A stretch of 40,366 nt of DNA from Sporolactobacillus pectinivorans (GTDB taxonomy: Bacteria; Bacillota; Bacilli; Bacillales; Sporolactobacillaceae), in the NCBI RefSeq assembly GCF_002802965.1, contig NZ_NXGA01000001.1:1404283-1444648 (forward strand), read 5' to 3'. Each line of letters begins with the position of its first letter. The first letter of the stretch is position 1. A program made the translations under genes and the position numbers. This document shows positions 33,076 through 40,366 of the stretch, piece by piece. The notes below the pieces were generated by a model. It made no database searches. It saw only the letters and a list, made by a program, of their open reading frames with translations, and was not told the origin of the DNA.

Positions 33076-33599
33076 TCAATATTCAGCTTTAAGATATTTA
33101 ACCAAATCTTCCGCACTTTTTTGAAGGTCTTCCCCTGAGAACAGACGAACACCATATCTTTTAAAGATCGGGAGGAAACGCATGCCTATTAGATTGGCTG
33201 TCGCCTGGAAAGGTTTGGTGAGCTCACTGGTTGTGAATTTATTTTTCCCGCCTGCCTGATAATCGGATTCTGGTCCGCCTATGGTTATTGCTAAAATGAA
33301 ATCTTTTCCCTTTAATTTCGTACCTTTAGACCCGTATGCCCAGCCATATGACAGCACATCGTCCTCCCATTGCTTGAGAAGCGAGGGGCTGCTGACCAGT
33401 ACATCGGAAACTGAAAAACGATCCGGTCATGTTCCTGAAGAAGTTGCTGTTCTTTTCCCACATCAATGATTCTATCCGGATATGCGCCGTATAGATCATG
33501 AACGATAATGTCTTCTTCTTGTTTTAAGCGATTCATCCAGGCTTTGTTGACCACTGACTCGGTCAAATGGGGATGAACAACGATGTCCAGTATTTTCAT
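33076..33599 (-). pseudogene. NAD(P)H quinone reductase paralogue, frameshifted
   Basis: Closely related to 19921-20445. The first frame (33599 down) reads MKILDIVVHPHLTESVVNKA ... RIVFQFPMYW and then shifts; the second (from about 33395) reads SPSLLKQWEDD in intent, then MLSYGWAYGSKGTKLKGKDF, AITIGGPESDYQAGGKNKF and SELTKPFQATANLIGMRFLP. A missing base in what should be the codon for Tyr in MYWYSS explains it; this site is not a homopolymer, so genuine mutation is more likely. Full length would be 174 residues. Confidence 0.85.
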
Positions 33600-33789
33600 T
33601 GTTAGATTGTCCTCTCTTATTTAAATATTTTATCGTTAACTCGGCCGTTTGATTCGTCAGATCAAAAGCATCGTCCTCCCGATCCTCCGCACACTTTTCA
33701 GAAACCATTTGACGTTTCGATGAAACCCTGCTATTAACATGCAATAGTTTTCCAAATGTATTCATTAATTGTTAAAATGGAAGCCTAAG

Positions 33790-34885
33790 TGATGAAATCA
33801 TCGAGAAAAGAATATCAATTTGCCATGCACTTCTTAAAGCCAAAAAACTGAATGAGACAGAAAAACTTTTATCAGAAACGGCTCAGTTAACGGGGAATAA
33901 TGTGTTTTCTCGCGGACTTGTACTGAAGGAACAGGGGGTGATTGCTCTTGAGCAAAAGGATTTTACTCACGCTATTGATGCCCTTGAAGAGGCTTTGTTA
34001 TATTTAACCTCTGATCATATTCAGGTGCTTTTAGAAACCCACTGTCAATTGGCGGAAGCCTATCGTCATACTAAAAATTATGTGCAGGCTATTGAAAATG
34101 CCTTATACGGGAATATTCTAGCCCAAACGAAGCAATTAAAAACAGATCTCTTGCTTCAACTTAGACTGTACTTTAATTTAGCTTATTGTTATTCTCGAAG
34201 AAAAGAATTTAGCAGATCACTTGATGTGATCGATAAGGCATTGAAAATAATGAAAGATACAAAGATATCCCTTCTCGATGGAGAATTCTATATGCTTAAA
34301 GGATTGTCGGAGATGTATTTAGGAAACCATGAAGCTGCATTGAAATCAGATGAGATGGCTCTTTCACTATTTCGGGAGAAAGAAAATGAAGTCAGTCATC
34401 AACGAATAATGGGATGTCTGGTCAATATGGGGATTGCCTACCGTTCTTTAAAGAAGTTTAACCAGTCCTACAATGCACTCATCAAAAGTTACAGAATGGT
34501 GGAGAAGGACCAGTCTTCAGCTTCTTTGAAAAATACCATTTTTGAACTATCCTTAACTTTATACTGCCTTGGTAAATACGACGAGGCACAGGATTTGATT
34601 GGGCAGGGACTAGACCTCCAAACAGATGAAGATTCAATGGATGGAAAGCTGAATTATGTTACGGCTTTAATCTATTATCGTGAAAATGATTTGCAAAGTG
34701 CCGATGGTATGATTGACAAAGTCTATACACTGCTTAATGGCAACACTTATTGGGAGGGAAAATGCCTTAAACTGAAAGGAATGATTCTCTTCAAAAAGGG
34801 TAAAAGTGCTGATGCTTATAAAACTGTGGATGAGGCATTAGTTTCTCAGTTAGAAGGGCAAAGTGAAATTTATTTTTTTGAATGA
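33790..34885 (+). pseudogene. TPR-type transcriptional regulator (PlcR/Rap-like), both ends lost
   Basis: The continuous frame begins after a stop at about 33774 with SLSDEIIEKRISICHALLKA and has no ATG until GTG 33902; the helix-turn-helix normally at the N-terminus is missing. What remains is a series of TPR units: LKEQGVIALEQKDFTHAIDA, HCQLAEAYRHTKNYVQAIEN, YFNLAYCYSRRKEFSRSLDV, LKGLSEMYLGNHEAALKSD, NMGIAYRSLKKFNQSYNAL, LSLTLYCLGKYDEAQDLI. This is the peptide-binding domain of RRNPP-type quorum regulators. The 3' end is cut by an IS4-type element at 34886, whose first bases provide the stop. No signalling-peptide gene was seen next to it. Confidence 0.75.
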
Positions 34886-35124
34886 CTCAACTTTCGCAGT
34901 CTAAAAATCCAGTCAAACGCTAAACAGCTATGCTTCATTGTCTGTGAATCAGGGAGCTTGACTTAATAGAGGCACCTCGCTTTTTGGTATAGTGAGTTGG
35001 CCACAACACACTACCAAATAGAAAGGATATCCTCTACATGATAGCGAATAACACAGACAAGAATCAACTCTCTGAAGAAATCAAGGTTAAATTTGATGAA
35101 CTACAAGTCTTGAAACAAATATAG
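34886..35124 (+). mobile_element. 5' end of the IS4-type insertion sequence with left inverted repeat
   Basis: CTCAACTTTCGCAG (34886-34899) is the reverse complement of the right repeat at 12543-12556. After a leader of about 140 bases, AAAGGA precedes ATG at 35038 (MIANNTDKNQLSEEIKVKFD ELQVLKQI, then TAG), the usual start of these transposases. The rest of the transposase is replaced by inverted sequence of another element. Confidence 0.75.
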
Positions 35125-35933
35125 TTCGGGATCTGAAGCTGCCAAGATCTGCGTCATGACACAACCGGCCATGAGTCAGCTTCAGTTTGGGCATGGATCG
35201 GCTTCAGAAATGATAAGCGAAAGCCCTGAGCGACTGTTTCAGCGTCCGAAAGGTGGTTTCGGTCGTGAAACGTCGGGTGCACAGTCGGGTGATGACTTTC
35301 GGATCGAGTGTCCGATCGGTACTGACCAGGATCGGCTGTCGCTCCCCCATCGTTACGAACACAAAGCGAAGTTTCTGATACAACCCCTGTCCCAAGAGCA
35401 GATCCCGGTAAAAATAGGCCACCGTTTCCTCCTCGCCGTACAGCTGGAGCGTCGCCGTCTTAAACGATTCAGCCTGAGTGAAAAACAGCGTTTTCATTTT
35501 CAGCTTGAGACTGGCGTCTTTTTTCCTTGGGCGTCCTCTTCTGCGGGCTTGGACGGCGTATTCATAAGCCACGCAGGATGTCTTGGCCTTCATGGTGAGA
35601 TCTGGCCTGACCATACCTTCCTTATTCCGTTGATTCAGGCGACGGAGCACAGGAACAGACAAGAAGTAGCGATCCAGAACGATCCAGAAGAAAATGCATG
35701 GTCCAGAACCTGGTCCAGAACCTTAGCCGCCGCGAAACCTTGGTTCATCATCTGAGCCACATGCGACTAGCATCGATCCAGCTCAAGAGTGTCTGGACGC
35801 CTGAAGATTGAGGAACAGCGGCAGGCAAAAGGTTTTACCAGATTTTCCAATCAGGACGCCGACGGCATAGTAGGAACAGGCTTTGGAAAGAGCCATTGAA
35901 ATGTCTATAATTTTTATATTACACAACCCGTGA
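35125..35933 (-). mobile_element. Inverted fragment of a second IS4-like DDE transposase
   Basis: The minus-strand frame 35662-35204 and its extensions read SYYAVGVLIGKSGKTFCLPL, DRYFLSVPVLRRLNQRNKEG, RRRGRPRKKDASLKLKMKTL, YFYRDLLLGQGLYQKLRFVF, LVSTDRTLDPKVITRLCTRR and FTTETTFRTLKQSLRAFAYH FW. Spacing of the last two, with E in TETTF, corresponds to the glutamate end of a DDE domain and the YREK-like segment. The N-terminal part, the first Asp residues and the C-terminal tail are degraded (stops near 35745 and 35780). Different from the IS4-type element whose ends are at 12217 and 34886. Confidence 0.7.
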
Positions 35934-36692
35934 TTATTTTAATTTAATCAATCCGCTTTTAAGAAGTGTTGACTTTAGAGGTCTTATCTTCATTAAAAGT
36001 TTCATTAAAACAGGGAGTTGTAGAACATTTAACTCAGCATATCTTTTGCTTTTTTTACTGATTTTCCCTTTTGTAACCAAATCCCTTCCGGCTTCACGAA
36101 ATGCATGAAGTATTGCAGCTTTTTTTGGAAATGATTTTTCATCCATATTTCTTAGTAAAAAGCTCGACTTTCTTACAAGTACACCAACCATCGGTGCATC
36201 CATAAATTTAGAAAAAGTTTTAAAGTAATATACTAAGCTTTTTGATGCTTCATTTTCAATGTTTCCACAACTAGTCAATAAAACGAAAGGTTTCGAGCAA
36301 ATATTGGCGTTTATCTGATGAAAAAATATTCCCTTTTTAGATACAGTAACCTTGCTTATATCCCCTGTAGAGTTAAACCTATCAATAAAGTTTTTCATTA
36401 ATCCCGACATATTGAAAACATGAATAGGTGTAGCGTATATAATGATATCTGACCGAGACATCCTCTCCAAAATATCTTTCATATCATCTTTATCTTCATA
36501 GACACACTTCAAGTAACTTTTTTCTGTGTGGCATAATTCGCAACCTAAACATTGGTAAATTTTATGTCTTCTAAGGACTATCGTTTCAAATTCAGATCCT
36601 GCATCAATAACGCCATTTCTAATCTGATTGATTAAAAACTGAGTAAATCCTTTTTCCCCTCTATGACTTGCATTTATTGCTAATATTTTCAT
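35934..36692 (-). CDS. Flavodoxin-fold NAD(P)H-dependent oxidoreductase with cysteine cluster
   Basis: 252 residues. MKILAINASHRGEKGFTQFL is the FMN phosphate loop; IIYATPIHVFNMSGLMKNFI DRF is the flavin-binding segment typical of NADPH-dependent FMN reductases. The cluster CLGCELCHTEKSYLKC has Cys-x2-Cys-x2-Cys-x8-Cys, like the compact Fe-S motif of iron-sulfur flavoproteins, though the last gap is slightly long. The C-terminus is basic and possibly amphipathic (KLLMKIRPLKSTLLKSGLIK). Divergently placed to the MarR gene at 36879, a typical regulator/target arrangement. ATG at 36692 has GAAAGGAA upstream. Confidence 0.88.
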   Translation of the reverse strand: MKILAINASHRGEKGFTQFLINQIRNGVIDAGSEFETIVLRRHKIYQCLGCELCHTEKSYLKCVYEDKDDMKDILERMSRSDIIIYATPIHVFNMSGLMKNFIDRFNSTGDISKVTVSKKGIFFHQINANICSKPFVLLTSCGNIENEASKSLVYYFKTFSKFMDAPMVGVLVRKSSFLLRNMDEKSFPKKAAILHAFREAGRDLVTKGKISKKSKRYAELNVLQLPVLMKLLMKIRPLKSTLLKSGLIKLK

Positions 36693-36878
36693 GAATCTAT
36701 CATTCCTTTCGACTATTTAAAAAATTTTACTAAAACAAATGATTATTAGAATTGCAGCTGATAGCATATAATAAGGAGCCTAACTAAATAATAAAAAGAT
36801 ATAGACAAAAATTTATCATTAATTTATTGTAATAATAAGGCGGCTAATTAATTTTGTCAATTTTTGTGGAGGGGTAGT

Positions 36879-37400
36879 ATGGGAAACGTTAATTTCGATT
36901 TAAAAGACATACCTAAAAGCGAAGATTTGCTAAAGTTTTCTAATAAAAATATGCCTCTAAAAATAAATGCTATACAGGCATGTTTATTTTTATTTAGAAC
37001 TACAGATGAAATTTCAAAGATAGTCGATAGTCAATTTCAAAAATATGGAGTGTCTGATGGCAAATTTTCTGTACTTATGACTTTATACAACAGGAATAAT
37101 CATCAATTAACACCATCTGAATTAAGCAACGAATTAAATGTTACAAGAGCAACAATTAGTGGGCTTTTAAATGGTCTAGAAAAAGATAAACTTGTAGAAA
37201 GATGTAAACATCCATCTGACGGAAGAATGCTGACAATAAAGATAACTGAAAAAGGTGTAAAACTTATGGATGAGCTTTGTCCAAAACATTTCACCTTATT
37301 AAGCAAACTACTAGGATCCTTGGATTGTGAAAGCTTAAATTCTTTTATAGATAATTTAAAGCTTATACGAATTGGAATTGCAGACCGCATTTTCGAATAA
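36879..37400 (+). CDS. MarR-family transcriptional regulator
   Basis: 173 residues from ATG 36879 (GGAGGGG upstream; the in-frame TTG at 36864 lies on the ribosome site). The winged helix is clear: LTPSELSNELNVTRATISGL LNGLEKDKLVERCKHPSDGR MLTIKITEKGVKLMDELCP. The N-terminal 25 residues are an extension. MarR proteins bind operators in divergent promoters and release when a phenol, quinone or oxidant is sensed. The 186-base gap to the flavoprotein gene must carry the operator; none was obvious. Confidence 0.93.
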   Translation: MGNVNFDLKDIPKSEDLLKFSNKNMPLKINAIQACLFLFRTTDEISKIVDSQFQKYGVSDGKFSVLMTLYNRNNHQLTPSELSNELNVTRATISGLLNGLEKDKLVERCKHPSDGRMLTIKITEKGVKLMDELCPKHFTLLSKLLGSLDCESLNSFIDNLKLIRIGIADRIFE

Positions 37401-37858
37401 CGATCTGCCGGTAGAACCGTATTAGTAACGCCCTATAAGGACTCTTCATCAGCGTAGCTGCTAAGGCAGCTTGTACAAAAGACCGTCAACCGTTTATCCA
37501 CGCTACTTATCTTGCGAATGGATCAACGTATTTGCACTTCGTCATACTGTCGCGTAACCGATCCGCCGCTTCTTGTTCGCGTATATACTTGGCGACGGTC
37601 TTTTCATTGAGTTCTCAATGGGGGTATTGTCAGAAACATGCGGATTTACTGATAAGTACAAATTAAGTTATTTACTTGATGCCTTCGAAATGAGAAGCGA
37701 TTAAATAAAGTAGTTGTTTACCCGTGCGGCCATTCCTTTATTAAACTACAGATTTCATGACAAGTTCTTTACGGCGCTATAATTAAAGAAATAGACTGCT
37801 GCACGTTTGACAGATACCGCGCAACGGCGAAACAAGGTGAATTAGGAGGAAGAGATTA
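37401..37858. other. Spacer with unidentified coding remnant
   Basis: On the minus strand of about 37490-37610 an open stretch reads NEKTVAKYIREQEAADRLRD SMTKCKYVDPFAR and stop. It looks like the tail of a protein, perhaps transposon-related, but I do not recognise it. Downstream (37620-37855) nothing was identified. The ribosome site AGGAGG at 37845-37850 belongs to the acetyltransferase. Confidence 0.35.
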
Positions 37859-38287
37859 ATGATCATTAGAGAGGCTGTTGAAAAGGATTGTAAGGATATA
37901 GCATCCTTAATAAACCAGCTAGGCTATCCAACAACGGTGAAACAAATGCACGAGAGATTCTGCAAATTAAACTCAGCCTATCAAACGTTTGTTGCCGATT
38001 ATGAGGGTCATGTTATTGGGCTCATAGGACTTTGTAAGGGCCTGTTCTATGAAATCGATGGATCCTACATAAAAATTGTCGCCTTGGTGATCGATTCTAA
38101 ATATCGTCATGAAGGGATAGGGAAAAAATTATTAATAGCAGCGGAGGAGTGGGCTCTAGCACAAGGGATAAAAAGCGTGGGCGTTAATAGCGGTAATCGG
38201 CCCGAAAGGTGTGCTGCTCATCAATTTTACAGAAATATGGGATTTATTGATAAAAGCATTGGATTTATCAAGCATCTAGATGGATGA
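37859..38287 (+). CDS. GNAT-family N-acetyltransferase
   Basis: 142 residues. The order of GNAT motifs is standard: MIIREAVEKDCKDIASLINQ LGYP (motif C/D), YIKIVALVIDSKYRHEGIGK KLLIAAEEWA (motif A with the acetyl-CoA pyrophosphate loop RHEGIG), VNSGNRPERCAAHQFYRNMG F (motif B with the Asn-Arg and the Tyr). It resembles aminoglycoside 6'-type and related small acetyltransferases, but no substrate is predicted. RBS AGGAGG is nine bases upstream of ATG. Monocistronic, followed by a hairpin terminator. Confidence 0.92.
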   Translation: MIIREAVEKDCKDIASLINQLGYPTTVKQMHERFCKLNSAYQTFVADYEGHVIGLIGLCKGLFYEIDGSYIKIVALVIDSKYRHEGIGKKLLIAAEEWALAQGIKSVGVNSGNRPERCAAHQFYRNMGFIDKSIGFIKHLDG

Positions 38288-38427
38288 CACGGTTCATGCT
38301 TTACTGCGCAACAGCTATTCTTACTCAGAAAGGTACTTTTTTGTCCAGTAAACAAATTTATTGTTCAATAAAGGACTTTTTCTCAATGCAACATTTACAA
38401 CGTTAAGCAAAGTCTAATCCTGATAAA

Positions 38428-38466
38428 AATTGATTCCTTTCGTGCTAAGGAAATCAATTCTTTTTA
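38428..38466 (+). terminator. Intrinsic terminator after the acetyltransferase gene
   Basis: ATTGATTCCTT, loop TCGTGCT, AAGGAAATCAAT, then CTTTTT. The arms pair with one two-base bulge. Confidence 0.7.
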
Positions 38467-38536
38467 GTTGACGGCTTGTTCAAATTAAAGCTCCCATACG
38501 CGCAAATAGATATTGCGTTAGTTTGATATTAATATG

Positions 38537-38564
38537 TCAGGCCTCGCATATTTGCGAGGCCTGA
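38537..38564. terminator. Perfect 12-base-arm hairpin
   Basis: TCAGGCCTCGCA, loop TATT, TGCGAGGCCTGA. Lies beyond the 3' end of the SDR gene, probably its terminator. Confidence 0.65.
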
Positions 38565-38650
38565 TCTCAAATGGATCCGCTGAGTTAACAATTCAGCGCT
38601 CCACGTGTTTTACGTTTAAATCATCTTATCCACGCGACCTAAGTCTCTTA

Positions 38651-39481
38651 TCAACTGTTGAAATAGTGACCTTGCTCAAGATCTTCGATCAGCGTAGGGT
38701 GTACTGGCTGCCAGTTCAAGAGTTCTTGGGTTTGTGCGCTCGATCTTGGAATGTCAAGAGATGCCAATGCGCCGAGAAAGCCGAAGTGGGCATCTGCCTC
38801 TTCGCGGGAAATGCTGACCACCGGCAGGTTCAGGTGCTTACCGATGATTTCTGCAATGTCGCGGAATGGTATGCCCTCGTCGCCGACCCCGTCAAGCTGT
38901 GACCCTGCCGGGGCGGCTTCCACCGCCAAGCGGAACAAACGAGCTGCATCGAGGCGATGTACTGCCGGCCAGCGGTTGGACCCGTCATCCACATAGGCAG
39001 AGACGCCCTTGTCACGGGCGATGTGGATCAGCCTTGGTACGAAGCCCTTGTCGCCCTCGCCGTGCACGGACGGTGAAAGACTGACAATCGATGCCCGCAC
39101 CCCGCGTTCAGCCAGCGCGAGCACAGCGTTATCTGATGCTGTTCCGTTTGCGTGAGCGGTGGTCACGAATGGCTTACCTGTGCCCCTTAGTGCTGCCCCC
39201 ATCGTTTCGACTGCTCGCAGATCGGTTGCGAGAGAGCCAGCGAAGTCAGAAAAGTCATGTTTAAAAGCCAAATGAATGACACCATCGGCATCGGAGGCGC
39301 CGCTGTGAAGGCTGGCGAGGTCGTCAAGGGCGCCGTGGTGCACTTCGGCGCCAGCTTCTTTCAATTTTGCGGCCCCATTATCTGAGCGGGTAAGGCCGAT
39401 AACTTGATTGCCGGCATTAATGAGTTCCTGGACCACTGCAGAACCGATATAGCCTGTTGCACCTGTTACAAAAACACGCAT
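38651..39481 (-). CDS. NAD(P)-dependent extended/atypical SDR (epimerase-like)
   Basis: 276 residues. Rossmann start MRVFVTGATGYIGSAVVQEL INAGNQVIGLTRSDNGAAKL, GALDDLASLHSGASDADGVI HLAFKHD as the second cofactor segment. The classic YxxxK is replaced by a Ser-Pro-Ser-Val-His-Gly-Glu region, typical of the atypical SDR group with many uncharacterised homologues. The gene has noticeably higher GC than its surroundings, suggesting acquisition from another lineage. The ribosome site TTAAGGAGG precedes ATG at 39481. It is divergent from the MerR gene at 39585 and has a MerR-type promoter between them. Confidence 0.9.
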   Translation of the reverse strand: MRVFVTGATGYIGSAVVQELINAGNQVIGLTRSDNGAAKLKEAGAEVHHGALDDLASLHSGASDADGVIHLAFKHDFSDFAGSLATDLRAVETMGAALRGTGKPFVTTAHANGTASDNAVLALAERGVRASIVSLSPSVHGEGDKGFVPRLIHIARDKGVSAYVDDGSNRWPAVHRLDAARLFRLAVEAAPAGSQLDGVGDEGIPFRDIAEIIGKHLNLPVVSISREEADAHFGFLGALASLDIPRSSAQTQELLNWQPVHPTLIEDLEQGHYFNS

Positions 39482-39531
39482 ATTAATTTCCTCCTTAAGT
39501 TGTTGAATGATGGAGATACTTGAACAATTTG

Positions 39532-39562
39532 AGTATAAACTATAAAGTTAACTCTAAGGCAA
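39532..39562 (-). promoter_or_regulatory. MerR-type promoter for the SDR gene
   Basis: Read on the minus strand: -35 TTGCCT (39562-39557), 19-base spacer, -10 TATACT (39537-39532), with the near-palindrome TAGAGTTAACTTTA in the spacer centred on GTTAAC. This is the same architecture as 31876-31906 and lies between the divergent SDR and MerR genes. Confidence 0.8.
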
Positions 39563-39584
39563 GTCAAATTGAGGAGAGATCTAT

Positions 39585-39989
39585 ATGAAAATTCAAGAAT
39601 TAGCTGAAAAGACAGGTTTAACACCCTACACCATTCGTTTTTATGAAAAGGAAGGCTTGTTGGACCATCGACATGTCCAGAGAGAAGAAAATAACTATCG
39701 CAACTATTCAGACGAGGCTATCGAGCGGCTGAAACTCGTAAAGAAGTTTAAGGGCGTGGGTTGCTCGCTGGCCGAATTGAAGGAAATCTTGCAGGAACAT
39801 GATGAAAATACGTTTACCAATCTGCAAGTGATTGACTGGATTCGCCAAAAGATAAGTGAGATCGAACGTAAGAAGGCCGAATATGATCAGATGCTTGAAA
39901 CTCTAAACTGGATGTTGGAATACAGAATGGCATTGACGAATGACCCGGAAAAGGCCCATTCTTTGTTAACGGTTCGCCATTCTAAGTAG
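39585..39989 (+). CDS. MerR-family transcriptional regulator (AdhR/NmlR-like)
   Basis: 134 residues. MKIQELAEKTGLTPYTIRFY EKEGLLDHRHVQREENNYRN YSDEAIERLKLVKKFKGVGC SLAELKEIL is a full MerR helix-turn-helix plus wing, followed by a dimer coiled coil (WIRQKISEIERKKAEYDQML ETLNWMLEY). A cysteine at about residue 59 (VGCSLAEL) occupies the place used for electrophile sensing in the NmlR/AdhR group, which suggests thiol-based response to aldehydes; this is inference. GGAGAG precedes ATG. Presumed activator of the divergent SDR gene. Confidence 0.92.
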   Translation: MKIQELAEKTGLTPYTIRFYEKEGLLDHRHVQREENNYRNYSDEAIERLKLVKKFKGVGCSLAELKEILQEHDENTFTNLQVIDWIRQKISEIERKKAEYDQMLETLNWMLEYRMALTNDPEKAHSLLTVRHSK

Positions 39990-40366
39990 TCGTGCATTGG
40001 ATTGATTATTAAATCGTCCAATCTGAGCTTTTTATCACTTTTGGTCAAAAAGGAACTATTGAACTTTCCTACCCTTTACTTTTAAGTACAATCATTCACA
40101 ATGTCACATTTGTAATTTCAAAAATTTGATTTACAGCCATATTCCTTTCTGTATACAACTTTACTGCATAATTCATGCCTGCGTGATTCTTATGATATTT
40201 CTTCAGCCGACCTTTAACTTACCCTCCTTTTTTAGTCAATTCAATCTCTTCACGTTGCCGCATACAAATAAGATCTCTTTCTAATTAGTTAACACCAACA
40301 CCAGTCACACCGTAATTAAAAATTGGCTGTATGGTTCATTCTCCGATAAATCAAGTCCAGTACAGT
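39990..40366. other. Terminal non-coding stretch
   Basis: A hairpin ATTGGA/TCCAAT (about 39998-40024) followed by GAGCTTTTT probably ends the MerR transcript. Beyond that, to the window edge, no gene or structure was recognised. Confidence 0.5.

Larger units (their letters stand above)
38288..38650. other. Convergent gap with two terminator hairpins
   Basis: ATTGATTCCTT/AAGGAAATCAAT with a T-run near 38429-38465 ends the acetyltransferase transcript. A 12-base-arm hairpin lies at 38537-38564. No gene is recognised. Confidence 0.55.

Overview
The window comes from a low-GC Gram-positive chromosome (Bacillota, most likely Bacillales). The evidence is strong AGGAGG-type ribosome sites, SigA-like promoters, a cre-like catabolite site, Bacillus-type regulators (XRE, MerR, MarR, TetR, truncated TPR regulator) and IS families common in Bacillales. 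A Sporolactobacillus-like lactic spore-former would fit, but nothing here proves the genus. It is an accessory, heavily scarred region: many genes are intact, but remnants of at least nine mobile elements are interleaved with them.

Layout. (1) 1-2600: decayed Tn916/ICEBs1-type ICE cargo (two broken DUF961 genes, a cysteine/histidine-rich hypothetical), then an XRE/membrane-protein pair and a hypothetical. (2) 2700-11165: a Tn4451-like mobilizable transposon. A truncated sigma-like gene and a tandem-hairpin oriT candidate lie on the left, the MobV relaxase (tnpZ), tnpW and serine recombinase (tnpX) on the right; tnpZ and tnpX carry frameshifts. An AT-rich block with PgsA-like, alpha/beta hydrolase and two PhzF-like genes sits inside it. 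(3) 11166-12556: a 5' part of a group II intron fused to the 3' end of an IS4-type element. (4) 12557-16920: a mercuric-reductase C-terminal remnant, a frameshifted secreted PL9 pectate lyase, and a broken GH36 alpha-galactosidase into which an IS200/IS605 element has inserted with exact, frame-restoring ends. (5) 17120-19530: a prophage scar (integrase piece joined to endolysin piece) next to a Sec-secreted toxin/immunity candidate pair with an unusual leader RNA. (6) 19646-26700: tautomerase, quinone reductase, IS66 scar, metallo-hydrolase, TetR plus membrane protein, a second truncated copy of the toxin leader, and a chemoreceptor. (7) 26699-33600: an oxidoreductase island (three aldo/keto reductases, SDR, NAD-binding protein, carboxymuconolactone decarboxylase-like protein, a broken second quinone reductase) with a MerR regulator and MerR-type promoters. 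(8) 33790-35930: a TPR regulator cut off by the 5' end of the same IS4-type element, then an inverted piece of another DDE transposase. (9) 35934-40366: flavodoxin/MarR pair, GNAT acetyltransferase, and a SDR/MerR pair.

How it works together. Intact functions point to carbonyl, quinone and aldehyde detoxification under MerR/MarR/TetR control, plus plant-polysaccharide use (pectin, alpha-galactosides) that is now decayed. The most notable unexplained signal is a 138-bp non-coding block present twice (19389-19526 and 23657-23794) that differs at only three positions although its coding flanks have diverged much more. It folds into three hairpins, the last a minus-strand terminator whose substitutions keep pairing, and both copies sit just upstream of a signal-peptide module, one with a toxin and immunity gene attached.

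Caution: several frameshifts lie at homopolymer runs, so some pseudogene calls may reflect sequencing error; nonsense codons and insertions elsewhere indicate genuine decay too.
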